Source: Phaeosaccion multiseriatum (lineage: Eukaryota; Ochrophyta, other classes). Taken from it: a DNA stretch of 64,000 bases. How positions within the stretch are numbered: the first letter of the stretch is position 1; every line of letters starts with the position of its first letter. The notes beneath the pieces are model-generated. The model did not search any database. It was not told where the DNA came from and saw only the letters and a program-made list of their open reading frames with translations. The stretch is taken from assembly GCA_965112735.1 (NCBI GenBank), contig OZ218963.1:1-64000 (forward strand), given 5' to 3'. The translations under genes and the position numbers were made by a program. Shown piece after piece: positions 13,737-25,300 of this stretch.

Positions 13737-16700
13737 GTGCTCCACTGGTTCTCACGTCCTGAGGCCGCGGACGAAGTGGTTCTTCACTGGTTCTCGCGTC
13801 CTGAGGCCTCGGACGAAGTGGTTCTCAAGTGGCTCTCGAGTCCTGAGGCCTCGGACGAAGTGGTTCTCAAGTGGTTCTCGAGTCCTGAGGCCTCGGACGA
13901 AGTGGTTCTCCACTGGTTCTCGAGTCCTGAGGCCTCGGACGAAGTGATTCTCCACTGGTTCTCGAGTCCTGAGGCCTCGGACGAAGTGGTTCTCAAGTGG
14001 TTCTCGAGTCCTGAGGCCGCGGACGAAGTGGTTCTCCACTGGTTCTCGAGTCCTGAGGCCTCGGACGAAGTGGTTCTCCACTGGTTCTCGAGTCCTGAGG
14101 CCGCGGACGAAGTGTTCCTCCACTGGTTCTCGCGTCCTGAGGCCTCGGACGAAGTGGTTCTCAAGTGGTTCTCGAGTCCTGAGGCCTCGGACGAAGTGGT
14201 TCTCCACTGGTTCTCGAGTCCTGAGGCCTCGGACGAAGTGGTTCTCCACTGGTTTTCGAGTCCTGAGGCCGCGGACGAAGTGGTTCTTCACTGGTTCTCG
14301 CGTCCTGAGGCCTCGGACGAAGTGGTTCTCAAGTGGTTCTCGAGTCCTGAGGCCTCGGACGAAGTGGTTCTCCACTGGTTCTCGAGTCCTGAGGCCCCGG
14401 ACGAAGTGGTTCTCCACTGGTTCTCGCGTCCTGAGGCCTCGGACGAAGTGGTTCTCAAGTGGTTCTCGAGTCCTGAGGCCGCGGACGAAGTGGTTCTCCA
14501 CTGGTTCTCGCGTCCTGAGGCCTCGGAAGAAGTGGTTCTCATGTGGTTCTCGGGTCCTGAGGCCTCGGTGGAAGTGGTTCTCAAGTGGTTCTCGGGTCCT
14601 GAGGCCTCGGACGAAGTGGTTCTCAAGTGGTTCTCGAGTCCTGAGGCCGCGGACGAAGTGGTTCTCCACTGGTTCTCGCGTCCTGAGGCCTCGGACGAAG
14701 TGGTTCTCAAGTGGTTCTCGAGTCCTGAGGCCTCGGACGAAGTGGTTCTCCACTGGTTCTCGAGTCCTGAGGCCGCGGACGAAGTGGTTCTCCACTGGTT
14801 CTCGAGTCCTGAGGCCTCGGACGAAGTGGTTCTCAAGTGGTTCTCGGGTCCTGAGGCCTCGGACGAAGTGGTTCTCAAGTGGTTCTCGAGTCCTGAGGCC
14901 GCGGACGAAGTGGTTCTCCACTGGTTCTCGCGTCCTGAGGCCTCGGACGAAGTGGTTCTCAAGTGGTTCTCGAGTCCTGAGGCCCCGGACGAAGTGGTTC
15001 TCCACTGGTTCTCGAGTCCTGAGGCCCCGGACGAAGTGGTTCTCCACTGGTTCTCGCGTCCTGAGGCCTCGGACGAAGTGGTTCTCAAGTGGTTCTCGAG
15101 TCCTGAGGCCGCGGACGAAGTGGTTCTCCACTGGTTCTCGCGTCCTGAGGCCTCGGAAGAAGTGGTTCTCATGTGGTTCTCGGGTCCTGAGGCCTCGGTG
15201 GAAGTGGTTCTCAAGTGGTTCTCGGGTCCTGAGGCCTCGGACGAAGTGGTTCTCAAGTGGTTCTCGAGTCCTGAGGCCGCGGACGAAGTGGTTCTCCACT
15301 GGTTCTCGCGTCCTGAGGCCTCGGACGAAGTGGTTCTCAAGTGGTTCTCGAGTCCTGAGGCCTCGGACGAAGTGGTTCTCCACTGGTTCTCGAGTCCTGA
15401 GGCCGCGGACGAAGTGGTTCTCCACTGGTTCTCGAGTCCTGAGGCCTCGGACGAAGTGGTTCTCAAGTGGTTCTCGGGTCCTGAGGCCTCGGACGAAGTG
15501 GTTCTCAAGTGGTTCTCGAGTCCTGAGGCCGCGGACGAAGTGGTTCTCCACTGGTTCTCGCGTCCTGAGGCCTCGGACGAAGTGGTTCTCAAGTGGTTCT
15601 CGAGTCCTGAGGCCCCGGACGAAGTGGTTCTCCACTGGTTCTCGAGTCCTGAGGCCCCGGACGAAGTGGTTCTCCACTGGTTCTCGCGTCCTGAGGCCTC
15701 GGACGAAGTGGTTCTCAAGTGGTTCTCGAGTCCTGAGGCCGCGGACGAAGTGGTTCTCCACTGGTTCTCGCGTCCTGAGGCCTCGGAAGAAGTGGTTCTC
15801 ATGTGGTTCTCGGGTCCTGAGGCCTCGGTGGAAGTGGTTCTCAAGTGGTTCTCGGGTCCTGAGGCCTCGGACGAAGTGGTTCTCAAGTGGTTCTCGAGTC
15901 CTGAGGCCGCGGACGAAGTGGTTCTCCACTGGTTCTCGCGTCCTGAGGCCTCGGACGAAGTGGTTCTCAAGTGGTTCTCGAGTCCTGAGGCCTCGGACGA
16001 AGTGGTTCTCAAGTGGTTCTCGAGTCCTGAGGCCTCGGACGAAGTGGTTCTCCACTGGTTCTCGCGTCCTGAGGCCTCGGACGAAGTGGTTCTCAAGTGG
16101 TTCTCGAGTCTTGAGGCCTCGGACGAAGTGGTTCTCCACTGGTTCTCGCGTCCTGAGGCCTCGGACGAAGTGGTTCTCAAGTGGTTCTCGAGTCCTGAGG
16201 CCTCGGACGAAGTGGTTCTCAACTGCTTCTCGGGTCCTGAGGCCTCGGACGAAGTGGTTCTCAAGTGGTTCTCGAGTCCTGAGGCCTCGGACGAAGTGGT
16301 TCTCAAGTGGTTCTCGAGTCCTGAGGCCTCGGACGAAGTGGTTCTCCACTGGTTCTCGAGTCCTGAGGCCTCGGACGAAGTGGTTCTCCACTGGTTCTCG
16401 AGTCCTGAGGCCGCGGACGAAGTGGTTCTCCACTGGTTCTCGCGTCCTGAGGCCTCGGACGAAGTGGTTCTCCACTGGTTCTCGAGTCCTGAGGCCTCGG
16501 TGGAAGTGGTTCTCCACTGGTTCTCGCGTCCTGAGGCCTCGGACGAAGTGGTTCTCAAGTGGTTCTCGAGTCCTGAGGCCTCGGACGAAGTGGTTCTCCA
16601 CTGGTTCTCGCGTCCTGAGGCCCCGGACGAAGTGGTTCTCCACTGGTTCTCGAGTCCTGAGGCCCCGGACGAAGTGGTTCTCCACTGGTTCTCGCGTCCT

Positions 16701-17726
16701 GAGGCCACGGACGAAGTGGTTCTCCACTGGTTCTCGAGTCCTGAGGCCTCGGACGAAGTGGTTCTCAAGTGGTTCTCGGGTCCTGAGGCCTCGGACGAAG
16801 TGGTTCTCAAGTGGTTCTCGAGTCCTGAGGCCGCGGACGAAGTGGTTCTCCACTGGTTCTCGCGTCCTGAGGCCTCGGAGGAAGTGGTTCTCAAGTGGTT
16901 CTCGAGTCCTGAGGCCTCGGACGAAGTGGTTCTCAAGTGGTTCTCGAGTCCTGAGGCCGCGGACGAAGTGGTTCTCCACTGGTTCTCGAGTCCTGAGGCC
17001 TCGGACGAAGTGGTTCTCCACTGGTTCTCGAGTCCTGAGGCCGCGGACGAAGTGTTCCTCCACTGGTTCTCGCGTCCTGAGGCCTCGGACGAAGTGGTTC
17101 TCAAGTGGTTCTCGAGTCCTGAGGCCCCGGACGAAGTGGTTCTCCACTGGTTCTCGCGTCCTGAGGCCTCGGACGAAGTGGTTCTCAAGTGGTTCTCGAG
17201 TCCTGAGGCCTCGGACGAAGTGGTTCTCCACTGGTTCTCGCGTCCTGAGGCCTCGGACGAAGTGGTTCTCCACTGGTTCTCGAGTCCTGAGGCCTCGGAC
17301 GAAGTGGTTCTCAAGTGGTTCTCGAGTCCTGAGGCCGCGGACGAAGTGGTTCTCCACTGGTTCTCGAGTCCTGAGGCCGCGGACGAAGTGGTTCTCAAGT
17401 GGTTCTCGAGTCCTGAGGCCCCGGACGAAGTGGTTCTCCACTGGTTCTCGCGACCTGAGGCCTCGGACGAAGTGGTTCTCAAGTGGTTCTCGAGTCCTGA
17501 GGCCTCGGACGAAGTGGTTCTCCACTGGTTCTCGCGTCCTGAGGCCTCGGACGAAGTGGTTCTCCACTGGTTCTCGAGTCCTGAGGCCTCGGAGGAAGTG
17601 GTTCTCAAGTGGTTCTTGAGTCCTGAGGCCTCGGACGAAGTGGTTCTCAAGTGGTTCTCGGGTCATGAGGCCTCGGACGAAGTGGTTCTCAAGTGGTTCT
17701 CGAGTCCTGAGGCCGCGGACGAAGTG
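13737..17726. repeat. Satellite higher-order repeat block 2 (95 units)
   Basis: This block spans 3,990 bp (95 x 42) between marker copies at 13737 and 17727. Its 630-bp sub-block marker occurs three times, at 14527, 15157 and 15787. A single-base private change (GAGGGCGCGG) appears just after the next marker, near 17752. Confidence 0.9.
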
Positions 17727-20700
17727 GTGCTCCACTGGTTCTCACGTCCTGAGGGCGCGGACGAAGTGGTTCTTCACTGGTTCTCGCGTCCTGAGGCCTC
17801 GGACGAAGTGGTTCTCAAGTGGCTCTCGAGTCCTGAGGCCTCGGACGAAGTGGTTCTCAAGTGGTTCTCGAGTCCTGAGGCCTCGGACGAAGTGGTTCTC
17901 CACTGGTTCTCGAGTCCTGAGGCCTCGGACGAAGTGATTCTCCACTGGTTCTCGAGTCCTGAGGCCTCGGACGAAGTGGTTCTCAAGTGGTTCTCGAGTC
18001 CTGAGGCCGCGGACGAAGTGGTTCTCCACTGGTTCTCGAGTCCTGAGGCCTCGGACGAAGTGGTTCTCCACTGGTTCTCGAGTCCTGAGGCCGCGGACGA
18101 AGTGTTCCTCCACTGGTTCTCGCGTCCTGAGGCCTCGGACGAAGTGGTTCTCAAGTGGTTCTCGAGTCCTGAGGCCTCGGACGAAGTGGTTCTCCACTGG
18201 TTCTCGAGTCCTGAGGCCTCGGACGAAGTGGTTCTCCACTGGTTCTCGAGTCCTGAGGCCGCGGACGAAGTGGTTCTTCACTGGTTCTCGCGTCCTGAGG
18301 CCTCGGACGAAGTGGTTCTCAAGTGGTTCTCGAGTCCTGAGGCCTCGGACGAAGTGGTTCTCCACTGGTTCTCGAGTCCTGAGGCCCCGGACGAAGTGGT
18401 TCTCCACTGGTTCTCGCGTCCTGAGGCCTCGGACGAAGTGGTTCTCAAGTGGTTCTCGAGTCCTGAGGCCGCGGACGAAGTGGTTCTCCACTGGTTCTCG
18501 CGTCCTGAGGCCTCGGAAGAAGTGGTTCTCATGTGGTTCTCGGGTCCTGAGGCCTCGGTGGAAGTGGTTCTCAAGTGGTTCTCGGGTCCTGAGGCCTCGG
18601 ACGAAGTGGTTCTCAAGTGGTTCTCGAGTCCTGAGGCCGCGGACGAAGTGGTTCTCCACTGGTTCTCGCGTCCTGAGGCCTCGGACGAAGTGGTTCTCAA
18701 GTGGTTCTCGAGTCCTGAGGCCTCGGACGAAGTGGTTCTCCACTGGTTCTCGAGTCCTGAGGCCGCGGACGAAGTGGTTCTCCACTGGTTCTCGAGTCCT
18801 GAGGCCTCGGACGAAGTGGTTCTCAAGTGGTTCTCGGGTCCTGAGGCCTCGGACGAAGTGGTTCTCAAGTGGTTCTCGAGTCCTGAGGCCGCGGACGAAG
18901 TGGTTCTCCACTGGTTCTCGCGTCCTGAGGCCTCGGACGAAGTGGTTCTCAAGTGGTTCTCGAGTCCTGAGGCCCCGGACGAAGTGGTTCTCCACTGGTT
19001 CTCGAGTCCTGAGGCCCCGGACGAAGTGGTTCTCCACTGGTTCTCGCGTCCTGAGGCCTCGGACGAAGTGGTTCTCAAGTGGTTCTCGAGTCCTGAGGCC
19101 GCGGACGAAGTGGTTCTCCACTGGTTCTCGCGTCCTGAGGCCTCGGAAGAAGTGGTTCTCATGTGGTTCTCGGGTCCTGAGGCCTCGGTGGAAGTGGTTC
19201 TCAAGTGGTTCTCGGGTCCTGAGGCCTCGGACGAAGTGGTTCTCAAGTGGTTCTCGAGTCCTGAGGCCGCGGACGAAGTGGTTCTCCACTGGTTCTCGCG
19301 TCCTGAGGCCTCGGACGAAGTGGTTCTCAAGTGGTTCTCGAGTCCTGAGGCCTCGGACGAAGTGGTTCTCCACTGGTTCTCGAGTCCTGAGGCCGCGGAC
19401 GAAGTGGTTCTCCACTGGTTCTCGAGTCCTGAGGCCTCGGACGAAGTGGTTCTCAAGTGGTTCTCGGGTCCTGAGGCCTCGGACGAAGTGGTTCTCAAGT
19501 GGTTCTCGAGTCCTGAGGCCGCGGACGAAGTGGTTCTCCACTGGTTCTCGCGTCCTGAGGCCTCGGACGAAGTGGTTCTCAAGTGGTTCTCGAGTCCTGA
19601 GGCCCCGGACGAAGTGGTTCTCCACTGGTTCTCGAGTCCTGAGGCCCCGGACGAAGTGGTTCTCCACTGGTTCTCGCGTCCTGAGGCCTCGGACGAAGTG
19701 GTTCTCAAGTGGTTCTCGAGTCCTGAGGCCGCGGACGAAGTGGTTCTCCACTGGTTCTCGCGTCCTGAGGCCTCGGAAGAAGTGGTTCTCATGTGGTTCT
19801 CGGGTCCTGAGGCCTCGGTGGAAGTGGTTCTCAAGTGGTTCTCGGGTCCTGAGGCCTCGGACGAAGTGGTTCTCAAGTGGTTCTCGAGTCCTGAGGCCGC
19901 GGACGAAGTGGTTCTCCACTGGTTCTCGCGTCCTGAGGCCTCGGACGAAGTGGTTCTCAAGTGGTTCTCGAGTCCTGAGGCCTCGGACGAAGTGGTTCTC
20001 AAGTGGTTCTCGAGTCCTGAGGCCTCGGACGAAGTGGTTCTCCACTGGTTCTCGCGTCCTGAGGCCTCGGACGAAGTGGTTCTCAAGTGGTTCTCGAGTC
20101 TTGAGGCCTCGGACGAAGTGGTTCTCCACTGGTTCTCGCGTCCTGAGGCCTCGGACGAAGTGGTTCTCAAGTGGTTCTCGAGTCCTGAGGCCTCGGACGA
20201 AGTGGTTCTCAACTGCTTCTCGGGTCCTGAGGCCTCGGACGAAGTGGTTCTCAAGTGGTTCTCGAGTCCTGAGGCCTCGGACGAAGTGGTTCTCAAGTGG
20301 TTCTCGAGTCCTGAGGCCTCGGACGAAGTGGTTCTCCACTGGTTCTCGAGTCCTGAGGCCTCGGACGAAGTGGTTCTCCACTGGTTCTCGAGTCCTGAGG
20401 CCGCGGACGAAGTGGTTCTTCACTGGTTCTCGCGTCCTGAGGCCTCGGACGAAGTGGTTCTCAAGTGGTTCTCGAGTCCTGAGGCCTCGGACGAAGTGGT
20501 TCTCAAGTGGTTCTCGAGTCCTGAGGCCTCGGACGAAGTGGTTCTCAAGTGGTTCTCGAGTCCTGAGGCCTCGGACGAAGTGGTTCTCCACTGGTTCTCG
20601 CGTCCTGAGGCCTCGGACGAAGTGGTTCTCCACTGGTTCTCGAGTCCTGAGGCCTCGGACGAAGTGGTTCTCAAGTGGTTCTCGAGTCCTGAGGCCTCGG

Positions 20701-20918
20701 ACGAAGTGGTTCTCCACTGGTTCTTGCGTCCTGAGGCCTCGGACGAAGTGGTTCTCAAGTGGTTCTCGAGTCCTGAGGCCTCGGACGAAGTGGTTCTCAA
20801 GTGGTTCTCGAGTCCTGAGGCCTCGGACGAAGTGGTTCTCAAGTGGTTCTCGGGTCATGAGGCCTCGGACGAAGTGGTTCTCAAGTGGTTCTCGAGTCCT
20901 GAGGCCGCGGACGAAGTG
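17727..20918. repeat. Satellite higher-order repeat block 3 (76 units)
   Basis: This block spans 3,192 bp (76 x 42) between marker copies at 17727 and 20919. The 630-bp sub-block again occurs three times (18517, 19147, 19777), each 3,990 bp after its counterpart in block 2. Block 3 is therefore a near copy of block 2 with a unit-exact deletion. Confidence 0.9.
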
Positions 20919-21184
20919 GTGCTCCACTGGTTCTCACGTCCTGAGGCCGCGGACGAAGTGGTTCTTCACTGGTTCTCGCGTCCTGAGGCCTCGGACGAAG
21001 TGGTTCTCAAGTGGCTCTCGAGTCCTGAGGCCTCGGACGAAGTGGTTCTCAAGTGGTTCTCGAGTCCTGAGGCCTCGGACGAAGTGGTTCTCCACTGGTT
21101 CTCGAGTCCTGAGGCCTCGGACGAAGTGATTCTCCACTGGTTCTCGAGTCCTGAGGCCTCGGACGAAGTGGTTCTCAAGTGGTT

Positions 21185-22395
21185 ATACACGACTGTGTCG
21201 GACTTGTTTGCTTTTCTATCTAGTATGGGGTGTAGCGTATTGAGCCTTGTTTGGTTGCCTCCCCACAGAGTGGCTCGGCAAGGGGGGATCTGGCTGTGGT
21301 GGAGCTGGGGTGGGCTCATTACGTAGTTAAGGGTGGGAACTGGATCCTGGGGAGGCGGTCTCGGGTCTCCCTCACTCCTGAACCCGTATAGACAAAGTGG
21401 AAAGCTTCCTTACCTCAAGGAAGCTTCCAGGGGCTTAGGGTGGGAGAGCTTCAGCCTTAATATATCAGTGTTCTAGTATCACTTCTCGCCCCTCTCTCCT
21501 TATGGTACGGGAACGCCCCGGCCTGCGCTCAGATTGGGGGTATCTTCCTACTCTTAGGCAGAGGGAGGTAGCGGCCCCACAGTGCCATGTCACCACTATC
21601 TACTCAGCACTGAAGTGGCACCAAGGCGTAGTGAGGAGAGCGGAGAGGAGAGTGGAGGGTGGAGTGGAGATAAGGGGGGGAGCATGGGGGCACAGGAGAG
21701 GGATTGGGCTGCTGAAAGGAGGCCGCCTCAGGTGGGTCTCTGTTGACTTCGGTGCACTTTCATGAACGGAGCTCTCAATTATGTATCGCATATAATGTTG
21801 GTGGCCTCTAGACTACCCATCGGAACATGGTACTTTGTCCACACGAACACGCCGTCACTCACTCACTTACTCCCTTCCTACAATGGCATTCGAGAGGTGA
21901 CAGTCCGGTCGCGGCTTGCAAGGCACTGTCCGCTCCCTTCCTCTGCTGTGAGCCCTCCTCTTTCGTTTCGGTTTCAATTTCCTGGCCCTTTGCAAGCCGA
22001 CTGCCAAGCTGAAGAAGCCCAGCCACCTCCTGATGCTAAGGGAGAGAGGGCCATGAAAAGCCATGCGCAGGCAGGGGCCCACGTCTGTGTCTGCCCTTCC
22101 GCACTTCCACGCCCGGGCGGGCCATCTGCGGCCACCATTGCTTCATTATGTTCTTTGCTGTTTGTTTGTATCTCCGTGGTGCCACCGCAGTGTGTTTTGC
22201 TCGCACCGACTGCGGGCATACAGGCAGGCACATTCCCCATTGGAGCCCTCTTTGCTTCTTACTCAGCCAAGGCCTTCTGTCTTGCCCCTGGCGTGTTTGG
22301 CACCCAAGGCAGTCCCTTTGCTTGGCTTACTGGCTGCTCGTGTCGCACATGGCCCTGGACTGCCTCTCATCGCACATGACACCCCACGCTCGCTC
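21185..22395. other. Unique subtelomeric DNA, no convincing gene
   Basis: About 1.2 kb between the satellite and the stop codon of the ankyrin gene. It is probably in part the 3' UTR of that minus-strand gene. The open frames here show no recognisable domain and no splice-linked extension. The only structured element I see is a hairpin at 21402-21426. Confidence 0.6.
21402..21426. repeat. Perfect inverted repeat (hairpin)
   Basis: AAGCTTCCTT at 21402-21411 and AAGGAAGCTT at 21417-21426 form a perfect 10-bp stem with loop ACCTC. It lies 220 bp inside the satellite edge. Its function is unknown. Confidence 0.8.
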
Positions 22396-25300
22396 TCACC
22401 CCGCCGCGCCCCGACTTGGTCTCCTGCGCGGCAGAGGCGTTGTGCAAGCCCCCCGCTCTACCGTTGCTGACATTACTGCCGATACCCCACTCGGGGGGCC
22501 CTCCTTTGACATCCTAACGTCCTCACCCAGCGCAATTGTGGACAGCGAGACTTGTAAGGCTGGGCTCACCACTACACCACTGTCTGCTTCTGCCTGGGCG
22601 CCCCAGTCACCCGCCCCGCTGCCGTGAGGTAGGCAAGTAAGACCAGCGGTCGATGCGACGGGGGTTGGGGCCGTGTGTTCCGTCGTGACGGACGCGAGAC
22701 TGATTGAGCTGCTCACTTGGGCTGATTGGGCATTGGCAAGGCTCGGGCCGCTATGTACACTGCCATCGGCTCTCAAGCCTCCGCTAAGCCCCCCTGGGGA
22801 CGAGCAGGAGAAGGACGAGGGAGAGGAGCACAGGGACGCCCCCCCTTCCTGCTGGTCCCGGCCCTCACCCTCATCCTGACTCTGACCCTGACCCTGACCC
22901 TGGCCCGGCTGAGGCGGAGCCTGCGGGTCGTGGTGGTACTCGTGGTTGTGGATGTGCACCTTCCTGGTCCCTCTGCCCCTCCGCTTGGCCTTGACGATTC
23001 TCCTTCCTGTGGGCTTCTTGTCTGCCATATCACCAACAACTGCAGTGGTTCCAGTCGCCAAAGGCGGGAGCTGACCCCGCCCTTTCCGGGGGCTATCCCC
23101 GAGAGCTGTGGCCCCTCCTCCTCCCATCTCAGAGCCACTCACCCCTCCCTCCCCTCCTCCCGCCGGGAACAGCTTCCTCACGGCGGTGCTGCGGAAGGGA
23201 GTGCCCTCCGCGCCATGAGACCCTGCCACATGCCCCCCCCCCTGGGGCATTGGGCCCACTCCTTCGCCCCGGGGCCACATCGTGGACGCTTGCGAGTCGT
23301 CGCTCTTGCCACAAGAAGCAGCAGCAGGAGTAGCAGGACCAGCAGCGGGATCAACAGATGGTGATATAATAGGAGAAGGGGCAAGGCCAAGGGCGGCGCG
23401 TGCGTCAAGCGGGTTGGGAGCGAAAAGCTCGAGGGGAGAAGGCGCGTTTGGCCCGTCCCTTAGACCAGCGCCGCCCGTTACGGCAGTCTCCGGATGGCCT
23501 GGCTGTGGCTCAAAACGCACCGTACACGGCTCGGCGGACATGACTCGACGGTGATAGAGCCCCGCTGTGTGGAGTGGAGTCGCCATTTGTTTAGGTGTGC
23601 AGGACGAGGTGCGAGTTTGTTTAGGTGCGCAGGACGAGGTGCGAGGGAGACTTAGGAGGGCGGGTACAGTCAGGTCCTGCCTTGGGGTGCCTTCGCTTCG
23701 TCCAACGCGTCAGGCATGCACTCACTCACGCACGCACGCACGCACGTACGCACTCCCACTCCCACTCGTAGTAACACTCACACGCGTGCACGCACTCCCA
23801 CTCCACTCTTAGTCACACTCATGCACGCCCATACTCGCATTCCCACTCACACCAACACTCGCTTTCACACACACACTCGCATTCGAAGCGCTACTCACAC
23901 TCACTCTCCCGCACCCACCCACGCACACACGAGCACACGCAAACTCACCGGACTCTTGCTTTTCCGCTTCGTCGCCGTCGTCGGATGTGAAGGACGGCTT
24001 GGCCCCCTCGGAGAGAGGCAGCCCTTGCGCTCGGGCAGAGCCTGCTTGGTGTCAAGGACGGAGGGGCAGGCGAGGAGGGGAAGAGGCGACGGAAGTGAGC
24101 GAGAGGAAGTGGGGGACTTGAAAGGGAGGGGAGTCCGGCGGCTGTCCGTTCGGCTATTCTCTATGTGGTACAGATCGTGTGTGTGTATGTGCGTGTGTGT
24201 GTGCTGCCATTCATACAGCACAGGAACTAGGTGATAATCTGAGAAGATGATGCACAAGGCCAGCCTGGACGGTGGAGAGAGAAGGGCAGACCACTCGCCC
24301 GCCCCGCTGCAGGCATATGGGCCAAGGCTACAGCATGCAACTATCGAGCCCCCAGTCGGGCAACGGGCCAGAGTAAGAGCAAGTGCAAGAGCAAGAGCAA
24401 GGAGCAAGGACATAGGGCACCATCTCCGGTCCATATACACACGCACACACTCACGCACACAGTCATGTTCACGCACCTCTCCTTTGCTTGCCGTGCCCTT
24501 GTCCATTCTGGCCTTCCTTTGCCCCTCCCGCCCCTGCTCCACTGCCGTTGAGCCCCTGTTCCTCCGCCACCTCCCCCCCCTCTCCACCGAGAAGCTTGGT
24601 GTGTGCGTGGCCGAGCGGGATGCGTCCCACGAGCCCGTGCAGACCGCCGAGGAGGGACGTGCGTCGACCCGCAATGGATGCGCGGCGGAAGTAGAACTTA
24701 ATCTGTTTGGGTGGGGGGATTGTTGGAATCAAGGAAAGGCGTAAGTAAGCAGCAAAGGCCAAATGGCATTGACATGGCATGGTGAGCCGCTATGAGAGAT
24801 GTACAGGTCTGCTGAGAGAGAGGAGGAGACATGTGCTGCTCAGAGAGAGAGAGAGCGCGCGCAGCACCACATCTTCTCGCACTCCCCACTCTCTTTCTCT
24901 CCCGTACCCACGCATTGGACCCCCCCTTCTTGGTTCACCCTGACACCAAAGCACTCTGCCCCACCCCCCCCCCCCATGTACTACTGCCCACCCACCCCCC
25001 GTTATAGTACGGCTTCACCGCCACGTACCCCTCCGCCTTCGTCTTGGCCATTGCCCTGAGCGGTGGTGGCGTCTTTCGCATCATCCTCGTGCATCGTGGC
25101 GTGTGGCTTTTCGTCCGGTTCGTACGCCTACCCAGGGGGGTGGAGGCAAACCCAGGGGGTGGAGACAAACCCAGGGGGGTGGAGGCAAACCCAGGGGGTT
25201 GGGAGGTAGATACAGGGGGGAGGGGGGGTCGATGCAGGGAGCAAGGGGGTGAGGGTAGACCCAAGGGAGGGAAGGAGGGATGAAGGGCTGCTACCTCGGC

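Larger units (their letters stand above)
8232..21184. repeat. Subtelomeric 42-bp satellite array, about 308 copies
   Basis: A head-to-tail array of a 42-bp unit, typically beginning GAAGTGGTTCTCCACTGG and ending GTCCTGAGGCCTCGGAC. Variation is concentrated at three sites: CTCCAC or CTCAAG; CGAGTC, CGCGTC or CGGGTC; GCCTCGG, GCCGCGG, GCCCCGG or GCCACGG. No indels are apparent. Because 42 is divisible by three, long open frames exist on both strands, and I treat them as artefacts of repetition. The array meets the telomere directly at 8231/8232 and ends in unique sequence near 21185. Confidence 0.97.

Noticed and set aside
8232-21184. Possible CRISPR-like array
   Set aside because: Repeats are directly adjacent without unique spacers, and the context is a eukaryotic telomere.
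8232-21326. Very long open frames on both strands of the satellite (for example 4,364 codons on plus, 984-1,327 codons on minus)
   Set aside because: The unit length of 42 bp is a multiple of three, so several frames are open at once. Variants are mostly amino-acid changing, and the frames overlap each other. They are not treated as genes.
21762-22379. 205-codon plus-strand frame ending just before the ankyrin-gene stop
   Set aside because: It has no domain, no signal and no splice partners, and it lies where the 3' UTR of the minus-strand gene is expected.
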